64,000 nt of DNA. Origin: Mycoavidus cysteinexigens_B (GTDB taxonomy: Bacteria > Pseudomonadota > Gammaproteobacteria > Burkholderiales > Burkholderiaceae). Within the stretch, counting starts at the first letter, position 1. Every line of letters begins with the position of its first letter. A program made the translations under genes and the position numbers. The stretch spans positions 62,001 to 126,000 of the forward strand of contig JASSUG010000003.1 of assembly GCA_031963465.1 (NCBI GenBank), given 5' to 3'. Under the pieces are notes generated by a model. The model was not told where the DNA came from. It did no database searches and worked only from the letters and a program-made list of their open reading frames with translations. This document shows, piece by piece, positions 18,165 to 28,400 of this stretch.

Positions 18165-18173
18165 CTCTAAATG
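18165..18173. repeat. Right target-site duplication of the IS element
   Basis: Exact copy of CTCTAAATG next to the right inverted repeat; partner of 16716-16724. Confidence 0.9.
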
Positions 18174-18257
18174 CGATAAAACGAAAGATTTGCAAAGAGC
18201 CTAAAACATCAGCGCTTGTGCACGGTATAATTCGGCTTTCCTGCGAGCAATTTAGCA

Positions 18258-19943
18258 ATGACTCAATACGTTTTTGTCACCGGTGGTGTCGTCTCTTCTC
18301 TTGGTAAAGGCATTGCCGCCGCTTCACTGGCTGCGATTCTTGAATCGCGCGGTCTTAAAGTAACGCTGCTCAAGCTTGACCCGTATATTAATGTTGACCC
18401 AGGCACCATGAGCCCGTTTCAGCACGGTGAAGTTTTTGTGACCGAAGATGGCGCAGAGACGGATCTTGATCTTGGCCATTATGAGCGCTTTATTAGCACT
18501 AAGATGCGTAAGGCCAACAATTTTACGACTGGGCAGATTTATGAATCTGTGATTCGTAAAGAGCGCCGTGGTGAATATCTTGGCAAGACCGTGCAAGTGA
18601 TTCCGCATATCACTAACGAAATTCAAACTTTTATCGAGCGTGGTGCGCAAGAGGCAACCTGTGGGCAGCCTGATGTCGCGATTGTTGAAATTGGCGGCAC
18701 GGTGGGCGATATTGAATCGCTGCCTTTTCTTGAGGCGGCGCGGCAGATGAGCTTGCGGTTGGGCCGTCGTCAGGCCTGTTTCGTGCATTTGACTTTAGTC
18801 CCTTATCTAGCCGCTGCTGGTGAACTGAAGACCAAGCCGACTCAACATAGCGTGCAAAAGTTGCGTGAAATTGGCATTTTGCCGCACGCATTGCTGTGCC
18901 GTGCACAGAGTCCAATTCCAAATGATGAGCGCGCTAAAATTTCGCTGTTTACGAATGTGCCGCAAGAGGCTGTGATTTCAGTCTGGAATGTCGATAATAT
19001 CTACAGAATTCCGCAAATGCTGCATGATCAGGGCCTTGACGAAATCATCTGTAATGAACTTGAATTATCGCCTGCGCCGGCTGATCTGTCGGTTTGGGCT
19101 AAACTGGTTGAAGCCCTTGAGCACCCGCAACATTGCGTCACCATTGGGATGGTGGGCAAATATGTTGAGTTGACTGAATCGTATAAATCTTTAATCGAGT
19201 CACTTAAGCACGCATCGATTCACACCTCGACCAAGGTCAACATTGAGTATATCGATTCCGAGTTGATTGAAAGAGACGGTCCGAGCATTCTTGCGCATTT
19301 AGACGCAATTTTAGTGCCAGGTGGCTTCGGCCGGCGGGGTACTGAAGGCAAAATCACGGCTATTCAGTATGCGCGCGAAGCAAAAATCCCCTATCTGGGC
19401 ATTTGTCTCGGCATGCAACTGGCTGTCATCGAATTCGCCCGCCATGTTGCCGGGCTGAGCCAGGCAAATAGCACTGAGTTTGATCCCGCAACGCCGCACC
19501 CAGTAGTGGCGCTGATTACTGAATGGCAAGAGGGCGATGGCCGCATCGAAAAGCGTAGCGAGGACTCCGATCTGGGCGGCACGATGCGCTTGGGCGCTCA
19601 GCGTTGCCCAGTTAAACCCGATAGCCACGCCGAAGCAATCTATGGCGCCTACGTGAGCGAGCGGCACCGTCATCGTTATGAGGTCAACAACCATTTTGTG
19701 CCAAAACTCGAAGCGCAGGGAATGTCAATCAGCGCCCGCACACCGACTGAAAACCTGCCTGAGATGATGGAGTTGGATAGCAAGTTGCATCCATGGTTTG
19801 TTGGCGTGCAATTCCACCCTGAATTTACTTCTACGCCACGTGATGGTCATCCGCTTTTTAAAGCTTTTGTGCTAGCCGCTCTGCATTATCAACACGGGCG
19901 TATAAAAACTCAGATTGCCTCAGTTGCTAAGGATTGTTTATGA
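18258..19943 (+). CDS. pyrG: CTP synthase
   Basis: Makes CTP from UTP, ATP and glutamine. The 561-residue protein has the synthetase domain with FVTGGVVSSLGKGI at the start. The glutamine amidotransferase domain follows, with nucleophile Cys in GICLGMQ (about residue 381) and HPEF near the end. It is the first gene of a conserved block with kdsA, eno and ftsB. Its TGA overlaps the kdsA ATG, so translation is coupled. The IS insertion ends 84 bp before the start, so the native promoter may have been displaced. Confidence 0.96.
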   Translation: MTQYVFVTGGVVSSLGKGIAAASLAAILESRGLKVTLLKLDPYINVDPGTMSPFQHGEVFVTEDGAETDLDLGHYERFISTKMRKANNFTTGQIYESVIRKERRGEYLGKTVQVIPHITNEIQTFIERGAQEATCGQPDVAIVEIGGTVGDIESLPFLEAARQMSLRLGRRQACFVHLTLVPYLAAAGELKTKPTQHSVQKLREIGILPHALLCRAQSPIPNDERAKISLFTNVPQEAVISVWNVDNIYRIPQMLHDQGLDEIICNELELSPAPADLSVWAKLVEALEHPQHCVTIGMVGKYVELTESYKSLIESLKHASIHTSTKVNIEYIDSELIERDGPSILAHLDAILVPGGFGRRGTEGKITAIQYAREAKIPYLGICLGMQLAVIEFARHVAGLSQANSTEFDPATPHPVVALITEWQEGDGRIEKRSEDSDLGGTMRLGAQRCPVKPDSHAEAIYGAYVSERHRHRYEVNNHFVPKLEAQGMSISARTPTENLPEMMELDSKLHPWFVGVQFHPEFTSTPRDGHPLFKAFVLAALHYQHGRIKTQIASVAKDCL

Positions 19944-20794
19944 AGCTTTGCAATATCGAGGTTGGGCTTCAGCAGCCGTTTTTTCTGATTGCGGGTACCT
20001 GTGTCATCGAATCCGAGCAACTCACGCTTGATACGGCTGGCATGCTAAAAGAAATCTGTGATGCCTTGGCTATTCCGTTCATTTATAAAGGCTCATACGA
20101 TAAGGCTAACCGCAGTTCAGGCCAGTCATTTCGTGGGCTTGGGATGGACGCGGGGCTGAAGATTCTAGCTGAAGTCAAGCGCCAGATTGGCGTGCCAGTA
20201 TTGACAGACGTGCACGCCGAGCATGAAGTGCCGTTGGCTGCCGAAGTCGTCGATGTCCTGCAAACGCCGGCTTTTCTATGCCGCCAAACAGATTTTATTC
20301 AGGCTTGCGCGCGTTCAGGTAAGCCCGTGAATATTAAAAAGGGCCAGTTCCTAGCGCCCCATGATATGCAACACGTCATCAGTAAAGCACGCGCTGCGGC
20401 GCGCGAGGCCGGGCTTGATGAGGACCGGTTTATGGCATGTGAACGAGGGGTGTCATTCGGTTACAACAACCTCGTTTCTGATATGCGCGCACTGGCGATT
20501 ATGCGTGAGACGGGCGCGCCAGTCGTCTTTGATGCCACGCATTCAGTGCAACTGCCAGGCGGGCAGGGCGCTTCTTCAGGCGGCGAGCGTCAATTTATTC
20601 CAGTGCTGGCCCGCGCTGCAGTGGCAACGGGTATTGCTGGGCTTTTCATGGAAACCCATCCAGACCCATCAAAAGCAAAATCGGATGGCCCCAATGCGGT
20701 GCCACTCAAACAAATGCGCGCATTGCTTGAAACCCTAAGGGCATTAGATACTGCTGTAAAACGGGTACCGTTGCTGGAAGATGATTTTCATTAA
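19940..20794 (+). CDS. kdsA: 3-deoxy-D-manno-octulosonate 8-phosphate synthase
   Basis: Condenses arabinose 5-phosphate and PEP to Kdo-8-phosphate for lipopolysaccharide core. The 284-residue protein has the conserved GSYDKANRSS, NIKKGQF and FMETHPDPSKAKSDGPN segments. The amino-terminal motif reads AGTCVIES; a Cys (about residue 21) at this place is the metal ligand of the metal-dependent class, whereas the E. coli enzyme has Asn. The usual Pro before it is Thr here. The ATG at 19940 overlaps the pyrG stop. Confidence 0.95.
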   Translation: MKLCNIEVGLQQPFFLIAGTCVIESEQLTLDTAGMLKEICDALAIPFIYKGSYDKANRSSGQSFRGLGMDAGLKILAEVKRQIGVPVLTDVHAEHEVPLAAEVVDVLQTPAFLCRQTDFIQACARSGKPVNIKKGQFLAPHDMQHVISKARAAAREAGLDEDRFMACERGVSFGYNNLVSDMRALAIMRETGAPVVFDATHSVQLPGGQGASSGGERQFIPVLARAAVATGIAGLFMETHPDPSKAKSDGPNAVPLKQMRALLETLRALDTAVKRVPLLEDDFH

Positions 20795-20813
20795 ACTCGC
20801 GCAAGCAACCATT

Positions 20814-20878
20814 CACTGCGTCACTTAACCTTGATGATCGTTGCAAGCCAAGCATAAGTGAACAAGGGTTACGCAGTG
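20814..20878 (+). terminator. Imperfect hairpin between kdsA and eno
   Basis: CACTGCGT (20814-20821) pairs with ACGCAGTG (20871-20878), with further pairing of AACCTTG to CAAGGGTT inside. No T tract follows, so it may be a processing or attenuation structure rather than an intrinsic terminator. Confidence 0.35.
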
Positions 20879-20937
20879 ACAGAACAATCTTGCAAATAGC
20901 ATTAAAATTTTTAATCTGATTATTTTTTGAGGACATC

Positions 20938-22221
20938 ATGAGTGCCATCGTTGATATTATCGGCCGCGAAATACTTGATTCCCGGGGCAACCCTACGGTC
21001 GAATGCGATGTATTGCTTGAGTCAGGCACCATGGGTCGCGCCGCCGTGCCATCGGGTGCTTCGACTGGCTCGCGTGAAGCCATTGAGTTGCGTGATGGTG
21101 AGTCGGGTCGCTACCTTGGTAAGGGCGTACTCAAAGCGGTTGAGCATATTAATACTGAGATTTGTGAAGCAGTTATCGGCCTTGATGCCTGTGAACAAGC
21201 CTTTTTAGATAAGATTTTGCTTGAGCTCGACGGTACTGACAACAAGTCACGGCTTGGCGCCAACGCATTGCTGGCGGTATCAATGGCGGTAGCCAAGGCC
21301 GCGGCTGAAGAAGCGGGTTTGCCGCTGTATCGTTATTTTGGTGGCTCAGCGGCCATGCAAATGCCGGTGCCGATGATGAATATTATCAATGGCGGCGCCC
21401 ATGCGAACAATCGCCTTGATATTCAAGAATTTATGATTGTACCGGTGAGCCAGCCGAGCTTTCGTGAAGCGCTGCGCTGCGGCACCGAAGTGTTCCACGC
21501 GCTCAAAAACATTCTAGTAAAGCGTGGCATGAGCACAGCGGTTGGCGATGAAGGCGGTTTTGCACCGGATTTCGCGAGCAACGATGAATGCCTATCCACG
21601 ATCTTGCAAGCAATCGAAGCCGCAGGCTATCGGGCGGGCGAAGATGTGTTGTTAGCGCTGGATTGTGCGGCGAGCGAATTTTATCGGGATGACCGATACC
21701 AACTCGCAGGCGAAGGACTGCAACTGCGCGCCAGTGAGTTTACCGATTACTTGGGTGCGCTGGCTGACAAATTCCCTATCGTATCCATCGAAGACGGCAT
21801 GGCTGAGAATGACTGGGACGGTTGGAAGCTATTGACTGATAAGCTGGGCAAAAAAATCCAATTGGTGGGCGATGATCTGTTCGTAACCAACACGCGTATT
21901 TTAAAAGAAGGGATTGATCGTGGCATTGCCAATTCAATTTTGATCAAAATTAATCAGATTGGCACCCTGACTGAAACTTTTGCCGCGATTGAAATGGCCA
22001 AGCGTGCGGCTTACACGGCTGTGGTGTCGCATCGTTCGGGCGAGACGGAAGATGTGACGATTGCCGATATCGCGGTGGGTCTCAATGCCGGGCAAATCAA
22101 AACGGGATCGCTGTCGCGCAGTGATCGAGTTGCAAAATACAATCAACTATTGCGAATTGAAGAAGATTTAGGCGAGGTCGCCAGCTATGGTGGTCGCGCA
22201 GCATTCTATAATCTGCGGTAA
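20938..22221 (+). CDS. eno: Enolase
   Basis: Converts 2-phosphoglycerate to PEP and may join the RNA degradosome. The 427-residue protein has ARE-type entry IVDIIGREILDSRGNPTVE, substrate residues in GGAHANN, metal ligands in SIEDGMAENDWDGW and the signature LIKINQIGTLTET with SHRSGETED. TTTTTTGAGGACATC before the ATG contains GAGGA as ribosome binding site. The pyrG-kdsA-eno-ftsB order is conserved in related betaproteobacteria. Confidence 0.97.
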   Translation: MSAIVDIIGREILDSRGNPTVECDVLLESGTMGRAAVPSGASTGSREAIELRDGESGRYLGKGVLKAVEHINTEICEAVIGLDACEQAFLDKILLELDGTDNKSRLGANALLAVSMAVAKAAAEEAGLPLYRYFGGSAAMQMPVPMMNIINGGAHANNRLDIQEFMIVPVSQPSFREALRCGTEVFHALKNILVKRGMSTAVGDEGGFAPDFASNDECLSTILQAIEAAGYRAGEDVLLALDCAASEFYRDDRYQLAGEGLQLRASEFTDYLGALADKFPIVSIEDGMAENDWDGWKLLTDKLGKKIQLVGDDLFVTNTRILKEGIDRGIANSILIKINQIGTLTETFAAIEMAKRAAYTAVVSHRSGETEDVTIADIAVGLNAGQIKTGSLSRSDRVAKYNQLLRIEEDLGEVASYGGRAAFYNLR

Positions 22222-22333
22222 TGGGTCACTGCAGAGCGGATAGTTTTATCTTACCGCCTGTTTTACCCAGCGCATCGCAACCTGTAGTGTGTAAGCGCCA
22301 AACTGTGGCGCACTGGCTTATTCCTGTTATACG

Positions 22334-22684
22334 ATGCGGCTTGTCACAATTGTATTGACCATTTTACTGGTCCTGATCCAGTATCCGCTATGGTGGGGCC
22401 ATGGCGGCTGGTTGCGTGTGCATGAGCTTAAGCAGCAGCTTGAGCGCCAGCAACAAAAGAATGTCGGACTAAAATTACGCAATGAGCAGCTAGCAGGAGA
22501 GGTCCGCGATCTGCAAAACGGAGTGGCAGCCATTGAAGAGCGCGCACGCTATGAACTAGGTATGGTCAAAGAAGGGGAAATTTTTGTCAGGGTGGCGCCT
22601 GATCCGCCGCCTCGCATCAAGCAGGAGAAAGCGCAGCCAAGCCCAAACAGACCCACCCATAGCCGTACTCTGCCCAGCCGGTAA
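22334..22684 (+). CDS. ftsB: Cell division protein FtsB
   Basis: A 116-residue bitopic protein. A membrane helix lies at about residues 3-22 (LVTIVLTILLVLIQYPLWW), then a coiled coil (LKQQLERQQQKNVGLKLRN) and the conserved VAAIEERARYELGMVKEGE region. FtsB joins FtsL and FtsQ to activate septal peptidoglycan synthesis. The C-terminal tail rich in Pro and Arg is variable. Position directly after eno supports the call. Confidence 0.92.
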   Translation: MRLVTIVLTILLVLIQYPLWWGHGGWLRVHELKQQLERQQQKNVGLKLRNEQLAGEVRDLQNGVAAIEERARYELGMVKEGEIFVRVAPDPPPRIKQEKAQPSPNRPTHSRTLPSR

Positions 22685-22831
22685 AAAGGCCCAAGCTGGG
22701 CAAAATGAAAAGATGAAATCTCTTTTGTTGTTAGTTTGCAACAATTGCATAAAGGGCAAGCTAGAAGCGATCTATCTAGCTGCTTTATAGTGTGGTGACC
22801 AGAGCATTTGCAGGAATGAGATACTGATTAC

Positions 22832-23650
22832 ATGGAACGAATGCTAAACCGGGTGCAATGGCCGGTCCCTGATATTACATCCTGTGTGAGGACGTGCAAG
22901 AAAACAGAACCGTTGTTGGTGAGCTGGGCTTGCGATGAAGCAGAAGTGCAAGCCGCACAACGCTTGCGCTACCGCGTATTTGCCGAAGAAATGGGTGCTT
23001 GCATTGGTGGCGCGTTGGGTCTTGACTGCGACGAATTCGATGCACACTGTGATCATCTGCTCGTGCGTGATCCACACACGCTCGAAATCGTAGGCACTTA
23101 CCGCGTATTACCGCCACACCGGGCCATGCGCCTCGGACGCCTATACGCACAAGGCGAATTTAACATTGAGAAATTAGCGCCTTTACGCGAGAAAATGGTC
23201 GAAGTGGGGCGCTCTTGCGTGCATCGCGATTACCGCCGCGGCATGGTCATTATGTCGCTATGGACAGGTTTGGCTGACTATATGCAGCAGCATGGTTATG
23301 AAACAATGCTCGGTTGTGCGAGTGTCTCAGTGGCTGATGGTGGTCATTTTGCGGCTAATCTATACCGGACTTTACAAGCTGACTCGATGACTACGAGCCA
23401 ATATCGCGCCTTTCCGCGCGTCGCTTTGCCAGTTGACTCGCTGCAAACGGAGGCAAACGTTGCGCTGCCGCCATTGATCAAGGGGTATCTACGCCTTGGC
23501 GCAAAAATTTGCGGCGCGCCTGCGTTTGATTCAGATTTCAATACAGCCGATTTCCTGACATTATTCAAACTCTCGGAAATTAATCCGCGTTATGCCAAGC
23601 ACTTTCTGGCTGCTGAGCAGCATAGTGACTGCTTTGAAATAGCCAGGTGA
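22832..23650 (+). CDS. GNAT acyltransferase, ornithine lipid synthesis (OlsB-like)
   Basis: The 272-residue protein matches the L-ornithine N-alpha-acyltransferase family. QRLRYRVFAEEMGA, FDAHCDHLLVRD and VGTYRVLPP are followed by VEVGRSCVHRDYRRGMVIM and a C-terminal FPRVALPV with GYLRLGAKICGAPAFD. OlsB transfers a hydroxyacyl chain from ACP to ornithine, the first step to phosphate-free ornithine lipids, which are common in Burkholderia. No olsA is adjacent, as is usual in that group. Family assignment is good; the substrate rests on family knowledge. Confidence 0.8.
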   Translation: MERMLNRVQWPVPDITSCVRTCKKTEPLLVSWACDEAEVQAAQRLRYRVFAEEMGACIGGALGLDCDEFDAHCDHLLVRDPHTLEIVGTYRVLPPHRAMRLGRLYAQGEFNIEKLAPLREKMVEVGRSCVHRDYRRGMVIMSLWTGLADYMQQHGYETMLGCASVSVADGGHFAANLYRTLQADSMTTSQYRAFPRVALPVDSLQTEANVALPPLIKGYLRLGAKICGAPAFDSDFNTADFLTLFKLSEINPRYAKHFLAAEQHSDCFEIAR

Positions 23651-23777
23651 GAGGGGGGCAACTTCATATTACGATCGTAGACAGGTTAAAAAAGCCGCTG
23701 CTACAAATTAGAAAATTGACAAATCGGGAATTTCGTTGACAAATTGGGGTGGGCACTCCCCGCAAAGCCTTATGTGG

Positions 23778-23854
23778 TGGGGTGACCGACGGGGCTCGAA
23801 CCCGCGACAACTGGAATCACAATCCAGGACTCTACCAACTGAGCTACGGCCACC
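23778..23854 (-). tRNA. tRNA-His (GTG)
   Basis: Read on the minus strand the cloverleaf is complete. The acceptor GTGGCCG pairs with CGGTCAC (one G-U), with the extra 5' G (minus-1) opposite C that is diagnostic of tRNA-His. The anticodon stem CTGGA/TCCAG encloses TTGTGAT with anticodon GTG, and the T arm contains GGTTCGAGCC. The 3' CCA is encoded. It marks the left edge of the accessory region. Confidence 0.95.
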
Positions 23855-23996
23855 ACTGAGAAAGACATATCAGCCAGCCAAGAAACAGCTCACTGAAAAG
23901 GGTGAATTATACAAAGCCCAGGGCTCTTGCGCTAGTACTATTTAACAATCTTGTAGGAACTAAATAGAAATTTACGGTTTCGCCCTCGTCGATCGA

Positions 23997-24101
23997 TCAT
24001 AGAGTTTCACTGTCAACGCCAGCTTTATATTTGTTGAGAGCCTTGGGCCTACCGCCTGAGGCTTTCGTATTCACTTTTTTGACGATAGTTGATGTTTTCA
24101 T
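23997..24101 (-). CDS. Small basic ORF coupled to the SIR2 remnant
   Basis: A 34-residue frame starting MKTSTIVKKVN and ending SETL. Its ATG overlaps the stop of the SIR2-like frame (TGATG), the arrangement of translational reinitiation. The product is very basic and includes SGGRPKALNKYK, which resembles an AT-hook (G-R-P core). I do not recognise it. It may be a real small partner, or the start of a longer gene that was cut; no homologous continuation is visible downstream. Confidence 0.35.
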   Translation of the reverse strand: MKTSTIVKKVNTKASGGRPKALNKYKAGVDSETL

Positions 24102-25345
24102 CAGAACCTTGTTGTTTGCCTCCAGCGTAGGCTGTCAACAAAATTTTCAAGTTGACTCAAATTATCCAAGCCTGCTGCAGCCGTAGCTCCCACAAGGCCT
24201 GAAGAAACCAGGGAGGACGCCTCGGCCTCAGATTTAAGGCTGAGGCGAAGCTCTGCAAAGACACGCTTTCTGCTGGCCTCATCCCACCCATATATTCCAG
24301 GTATGGTTCTCCCGTCGTAGTACACCGCCTCCTGCGCGCTCACAACAGCGTACGACATGGCAAGCAATACCTCCAGCTTGTCAAACGCAAGCTGAAAGGC
24401 GAGTTTCGATGGAAAACTCATACCGATTTGCTCCCACAGAAGTTGCTCAACGTGATTATTCAATGGGGTGTGCTCTTTTTCACGTCCGGGGAGGCATTGC
24501 ATAATGCTGTCCGCCTTTTTGTCAAAGAGAGCACAGATCGGCGTCAACGTTGCCACATGTTTGTCCTCCTTATATTTTTGGAGAATATGCATATTCAATA
24601 CTGCGCTCAGCGTCTGCCACCGCTCTCTAGCTACGGTACCGAGACCAAATGCATACAGCAAGAGGGTAGCGGGATATCGTTGAAGGTGCTGCCACAACAA
24701 GGTATTTCCGTCGGTCTGGCCCAACGAAAGCATTACAATTGCATTCGCCCAGGACGTAGCCTGATCCCCATCGCTCCATTGCCCTGCCACAAAGCCCATG
24801 TGAATCAGCGTGGTTGAAACTGCCTCGTACTTTCTCAAACGGTTTAGTACAGAAATGCCGGACATATCTTGGGATTTCATGTCGAAGGAGGAATCACGCG
24901 TCACGACTCGGGTCACACCATCGACTTCTCGTGTGACAAGATCGTCATGGGCGATATGATACTTCGATTCGGATAGATACTTTTTGAGCATTGTAACAGC
25001 CGTTCCCGTCGACAAAGGATGCGGGCGAGAGAACTCCTCTAATGCCTTGACTTGTTCCCTTAACTCAGTAAAGAAGGTATCCGCATCGGCTACGTTTACC
25101 AACGTTGCCCCTCGATGTTTGATAAGGGCTTTGGCTTGTTCACTAGGTTCTACGTGGCTGGTCCAAAAAGTTGAGAAGCGTCGACACTTGACACCGAGGA
25201 TTATCTTTTTCAGCGCGACATCCCAATCGGCTGACCAACCTGAGACAATTAAGCCAAATTCGTCGAATACGCGATTAAGGAGATGATTGAACTCCTTAGA
25301 ATACTTAGCGAGTTCCTTGGGGGTATTCTTGATACAAGCCTCAAT
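24101..25345 (-). pseudogene. 5'-truncated SIR2-like family protein (defence-type)
   Basis: The frame is open from 25345 with no ATG or GTG; the first possible start is a TTG at 25102. The translation upstream of that TTG is conserved: IKNTPKELAKYSKEFN, then FGLIVSGWSADWDVAL and EPSEQAKALIKHRGA. This is the C-terminal half of the SIR2-like domain seen in bacterial SIR2 anti-phage proteins. A helical region of about 300 residues follows. A TAG at 25346-25348 closes the frame, and the part that carries the NAD-binding Gly-rich loop and catalytic Asn/His is missing. It is therefore probably inactive as an NADase. It is divergent from the large NLR-like gene 105 bp away. The family call is from recalled motifs. 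Confidence 0.65.
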
Positions 25346-25453
25346 CTAATTCTGTATCGACAATGAGTGGCGGCAAAATCGTGCTAGCGGTATGCACTAA
25401 AGTAGCGCCGATTTAATCTAATTAACACGAATTAAAGAAAATGGAGAACAAAC

Positions 25454-28400
25454 ATGTTAGGAAGTATGTCTCACTCAGCGTTACCAGAAAACCTCGCGCG
25501 GAACGTCGGTGAACTATATTTAACTCAAGCTCGCACTGAGAGGGAAAAGGGGCACTTGGATGTGGCGCTGGTCCTATACGATCGGGTGAAAGAAATGCTG
25601 AAATCGCTTGGGAGCGTAAAAGCGGCCTTGAGGAAAGCGCAAGAACCCCAAACGTTAGCCGATGAGACATTGCGAGCGATGATGGCCGATGCTTATTTCG
25701 AACGTGGGGAAGTGTTAGATCGCTTAAATTTATTTGACAAAGCACGAATTAGCTATATTAAGGCTAAGATATGGGGACACGCTGAAGCCAAACATCGTGT
25801 GGAAGTTTCTCAACCCCTTCCATCAGGACATAGCGCTCACTTAAGTACGCAGACTTTTGCTCAGCCTGCCTCAGAGCCATTGCAGCAGCCTGATGCCTCG
25901 TCTGCTGAGGCAAAAAGCGATCTGGTGGATTATCTATTCGAAAAGGCGCTGTTGACGCTGAGCTCTCTAGAGGTGTCCAAAAAACCCACCCTTTTTCTGG
26001 TGTACGCCCACGATAATCCAGCTCACGGAAAGGCCGAGGCCTCTACGTCTAAATATTTAATCAATAAATTATTTCAACTCCGGGGAGCCAACCTGTTTTC
26101 CGATCAAGCGCCGACGGGGCAAAGGTATTCAACCTCCCCGGAAGATCTGGAAAAAGATTGCAAGCTAGAAGATATCTTAACCAATCAGCTCTGTTTGTTG
26201 CCGGCTCGGTTAATAAAAGATGTGGAACCGGTTAATAAGGTCGTAGTGTGTTGCTCTGAAGTATTAGGAAGCTACCTAAAATGGCAGTACTATGAGGATT
26301 TTTATAAGGAACTTCGAGAAGCCTATAGCGAAGATCGAGACGCCTATCGCCAAGGCGGCAAGCAACCAGGCGCTTCGGCAATACGTGAGGTAGTCAGGAA
26401 ATTTTCAGAAGAGGAAAAATATAAGAAAGAATTCCATCATGTGTTGACAGAAATCGCTTTTTTGCAAATCCGGGCAGAGCATCTGAAAGATACGCACGGC
26501 ATTATCCCGGTTTCGTTAGCTAAAGATAGCTATGACTACTGCCTAAAGCGTTTTATTCCAGCGACCACGGTTCGCATGGAGGATATTTCTCGATTTTCGG
26601 AGCAAGCGCAAGCGGGGCAAGAAGTGTATCCGAATAAAAGTCGGCACTGGGTGCTGTTTAAGCTGATCGAGCGACTTTTAATCAGCAGCGATGAGGCGAA
26701 AACGTTTCTAGGCAGGTTTTGGCAGGGTTATGACGAGTGTATTTCCCGCTTAAAGCAAGATTCAACGCTTGGCGAGCTTGGTTTTGCAAAGCTATTAGAC
26801 GGCATCTTCGACGATATACGGACAACGCTGCACAGCCAGCTTGCCTCTATCGTGAAGCAACAAAACCAGCGGCTGTGGATACTCAACGCAGATCCCAGGG
26901 CCGCGCTGCAGGGGCAGTATTTTGCTGCGCTCAAGCACGATGATGCGTTTAATGAAACCCAACAGCTGTATGTTGAACCGCGGGGCAAAGCGACATCACA
27001 TGGGAAGGCCGAGATCTTTGACCTTTTATCCAAAGTTAAAGCGCTTCTTAGGGATAAACAGGTGGTGCTGCTGGCGGGGGACTCAGGGGCGGGCAAAACC
27101 ACGTTGAATCGCGTTTTAGAAAAGCAATTATGGGAGAATAAAAAAGAACACGATGCGATTCCACTGTTTATTTCTTTGCCAAGTATTGATAAGCCTGAGC
27201 ACGATCTGATTGCCAAAGCATTAAAGAAAAGAGGCCTGTCAGAATTTCAGATTCAGGCCTTAAAGAAAGAAAAACAAAAATTCATCTTTATTTTGGACGG
27301 CTATGATGAGATACGGCAGACGCAGAATCTGTATCTGAGCAATCGGATCAACCAGTCCGATGGCTGGCAGGGCCAGATGGTGATCAGTTGTCGCAGCGAG
27401 TATCTGGGTCGTGACTATCAAAGCCGTTTTCAACCGAATCCGAGTCGGCAGGGCGAAGCCCCGTCCTTTCAAGAAGTCGCGATTGAGCCGTTTTCAGAAG
27501 CAGAACGCAATCGCTATCTCACAAAATATGTGGAGCACAACCGAATGGGTTGGGCGTCGCAACGCTATCAAGCGGCGTTGGAGCAGCCGCATTTAAAAGA
27601 CTTGGTGAGCAACCCATTTTTGCTGCAAGTGGTGCTCGAAGCGTTGCCGTACCTGGAAAACGAGGGGAAAGGACGAAGTGCGGTGCAGTTACGCTTGGAC
27701 CTATATGAGCATTTCGTCAGACGTTGGTTCGAACGTAATCAGCAGCGCTTAGGGACACAGGATTTAAAAGGGGCGCAAGGAGAGATCTTTAGAGCGTTGA
27801 GTGATGATGGCTTTGCCCGGCACGGACTACGATTTGTGCAAGACTTAGCGGTGCATCTGTATGTCGAGAATGGGGGCAACCCAATTGTCGAGTATTCGTT
27901 GTTCGAAGACAAGGGGAATTGGAAAGAGGCATTTTTTGGGTCGGAAGAAGGAACGCCGTTGCTGCGAGAAGCCTGGCCCCTGATCCGAAGCGGCAATCAA
28001 TACCGATTTATCCATAAATCGCTGCTGGAATATTGTGTGGCGCGCGCGCTGTTTGAGTCGTTCGATGCGTGCATGGCGCTCAATACCCGCCACCGTCGTG
28101 GTAGCAATGCTTCCGTCTATAGTTTTGAAGCCCCACCTATTCGGCCTCGCCCAATGCTGAGAGACTTACCGTTAGCCCCTAAGCATTGGATCGGCGATCT
28201 GGGTGTGATGCGCTTGTTGACCGAGCGTGTTCAGAAAGAGCTGCTCTTTAAGGAGCAGCTGTTAGCCATTATTGAGCGGTCAAAAACCGATGCAGGGGTG
28301 CGCCAACTAGCGGCCCATGCGATGACGATCTTGGTCAAAGCGGGTGTGCAGTTTAATGGTGCCGATTTAAAGGGTATCCAGATACCTGGGGCAGATCTGA

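Noticed and set aside
22240..22310. Hairpin GCGCCA-TGGCGC after eno as a terminator
   Set aside because: The stem is only six pairs with no T tract, and ftsB follows in the usual operon order.
23714..23745. Two TTGACAAAT copies that look like -35 boxes
   Set aside because: No gene follows on the plus strand except antisense tRNA-His, and no good -10 hexamer lies at the right distance.
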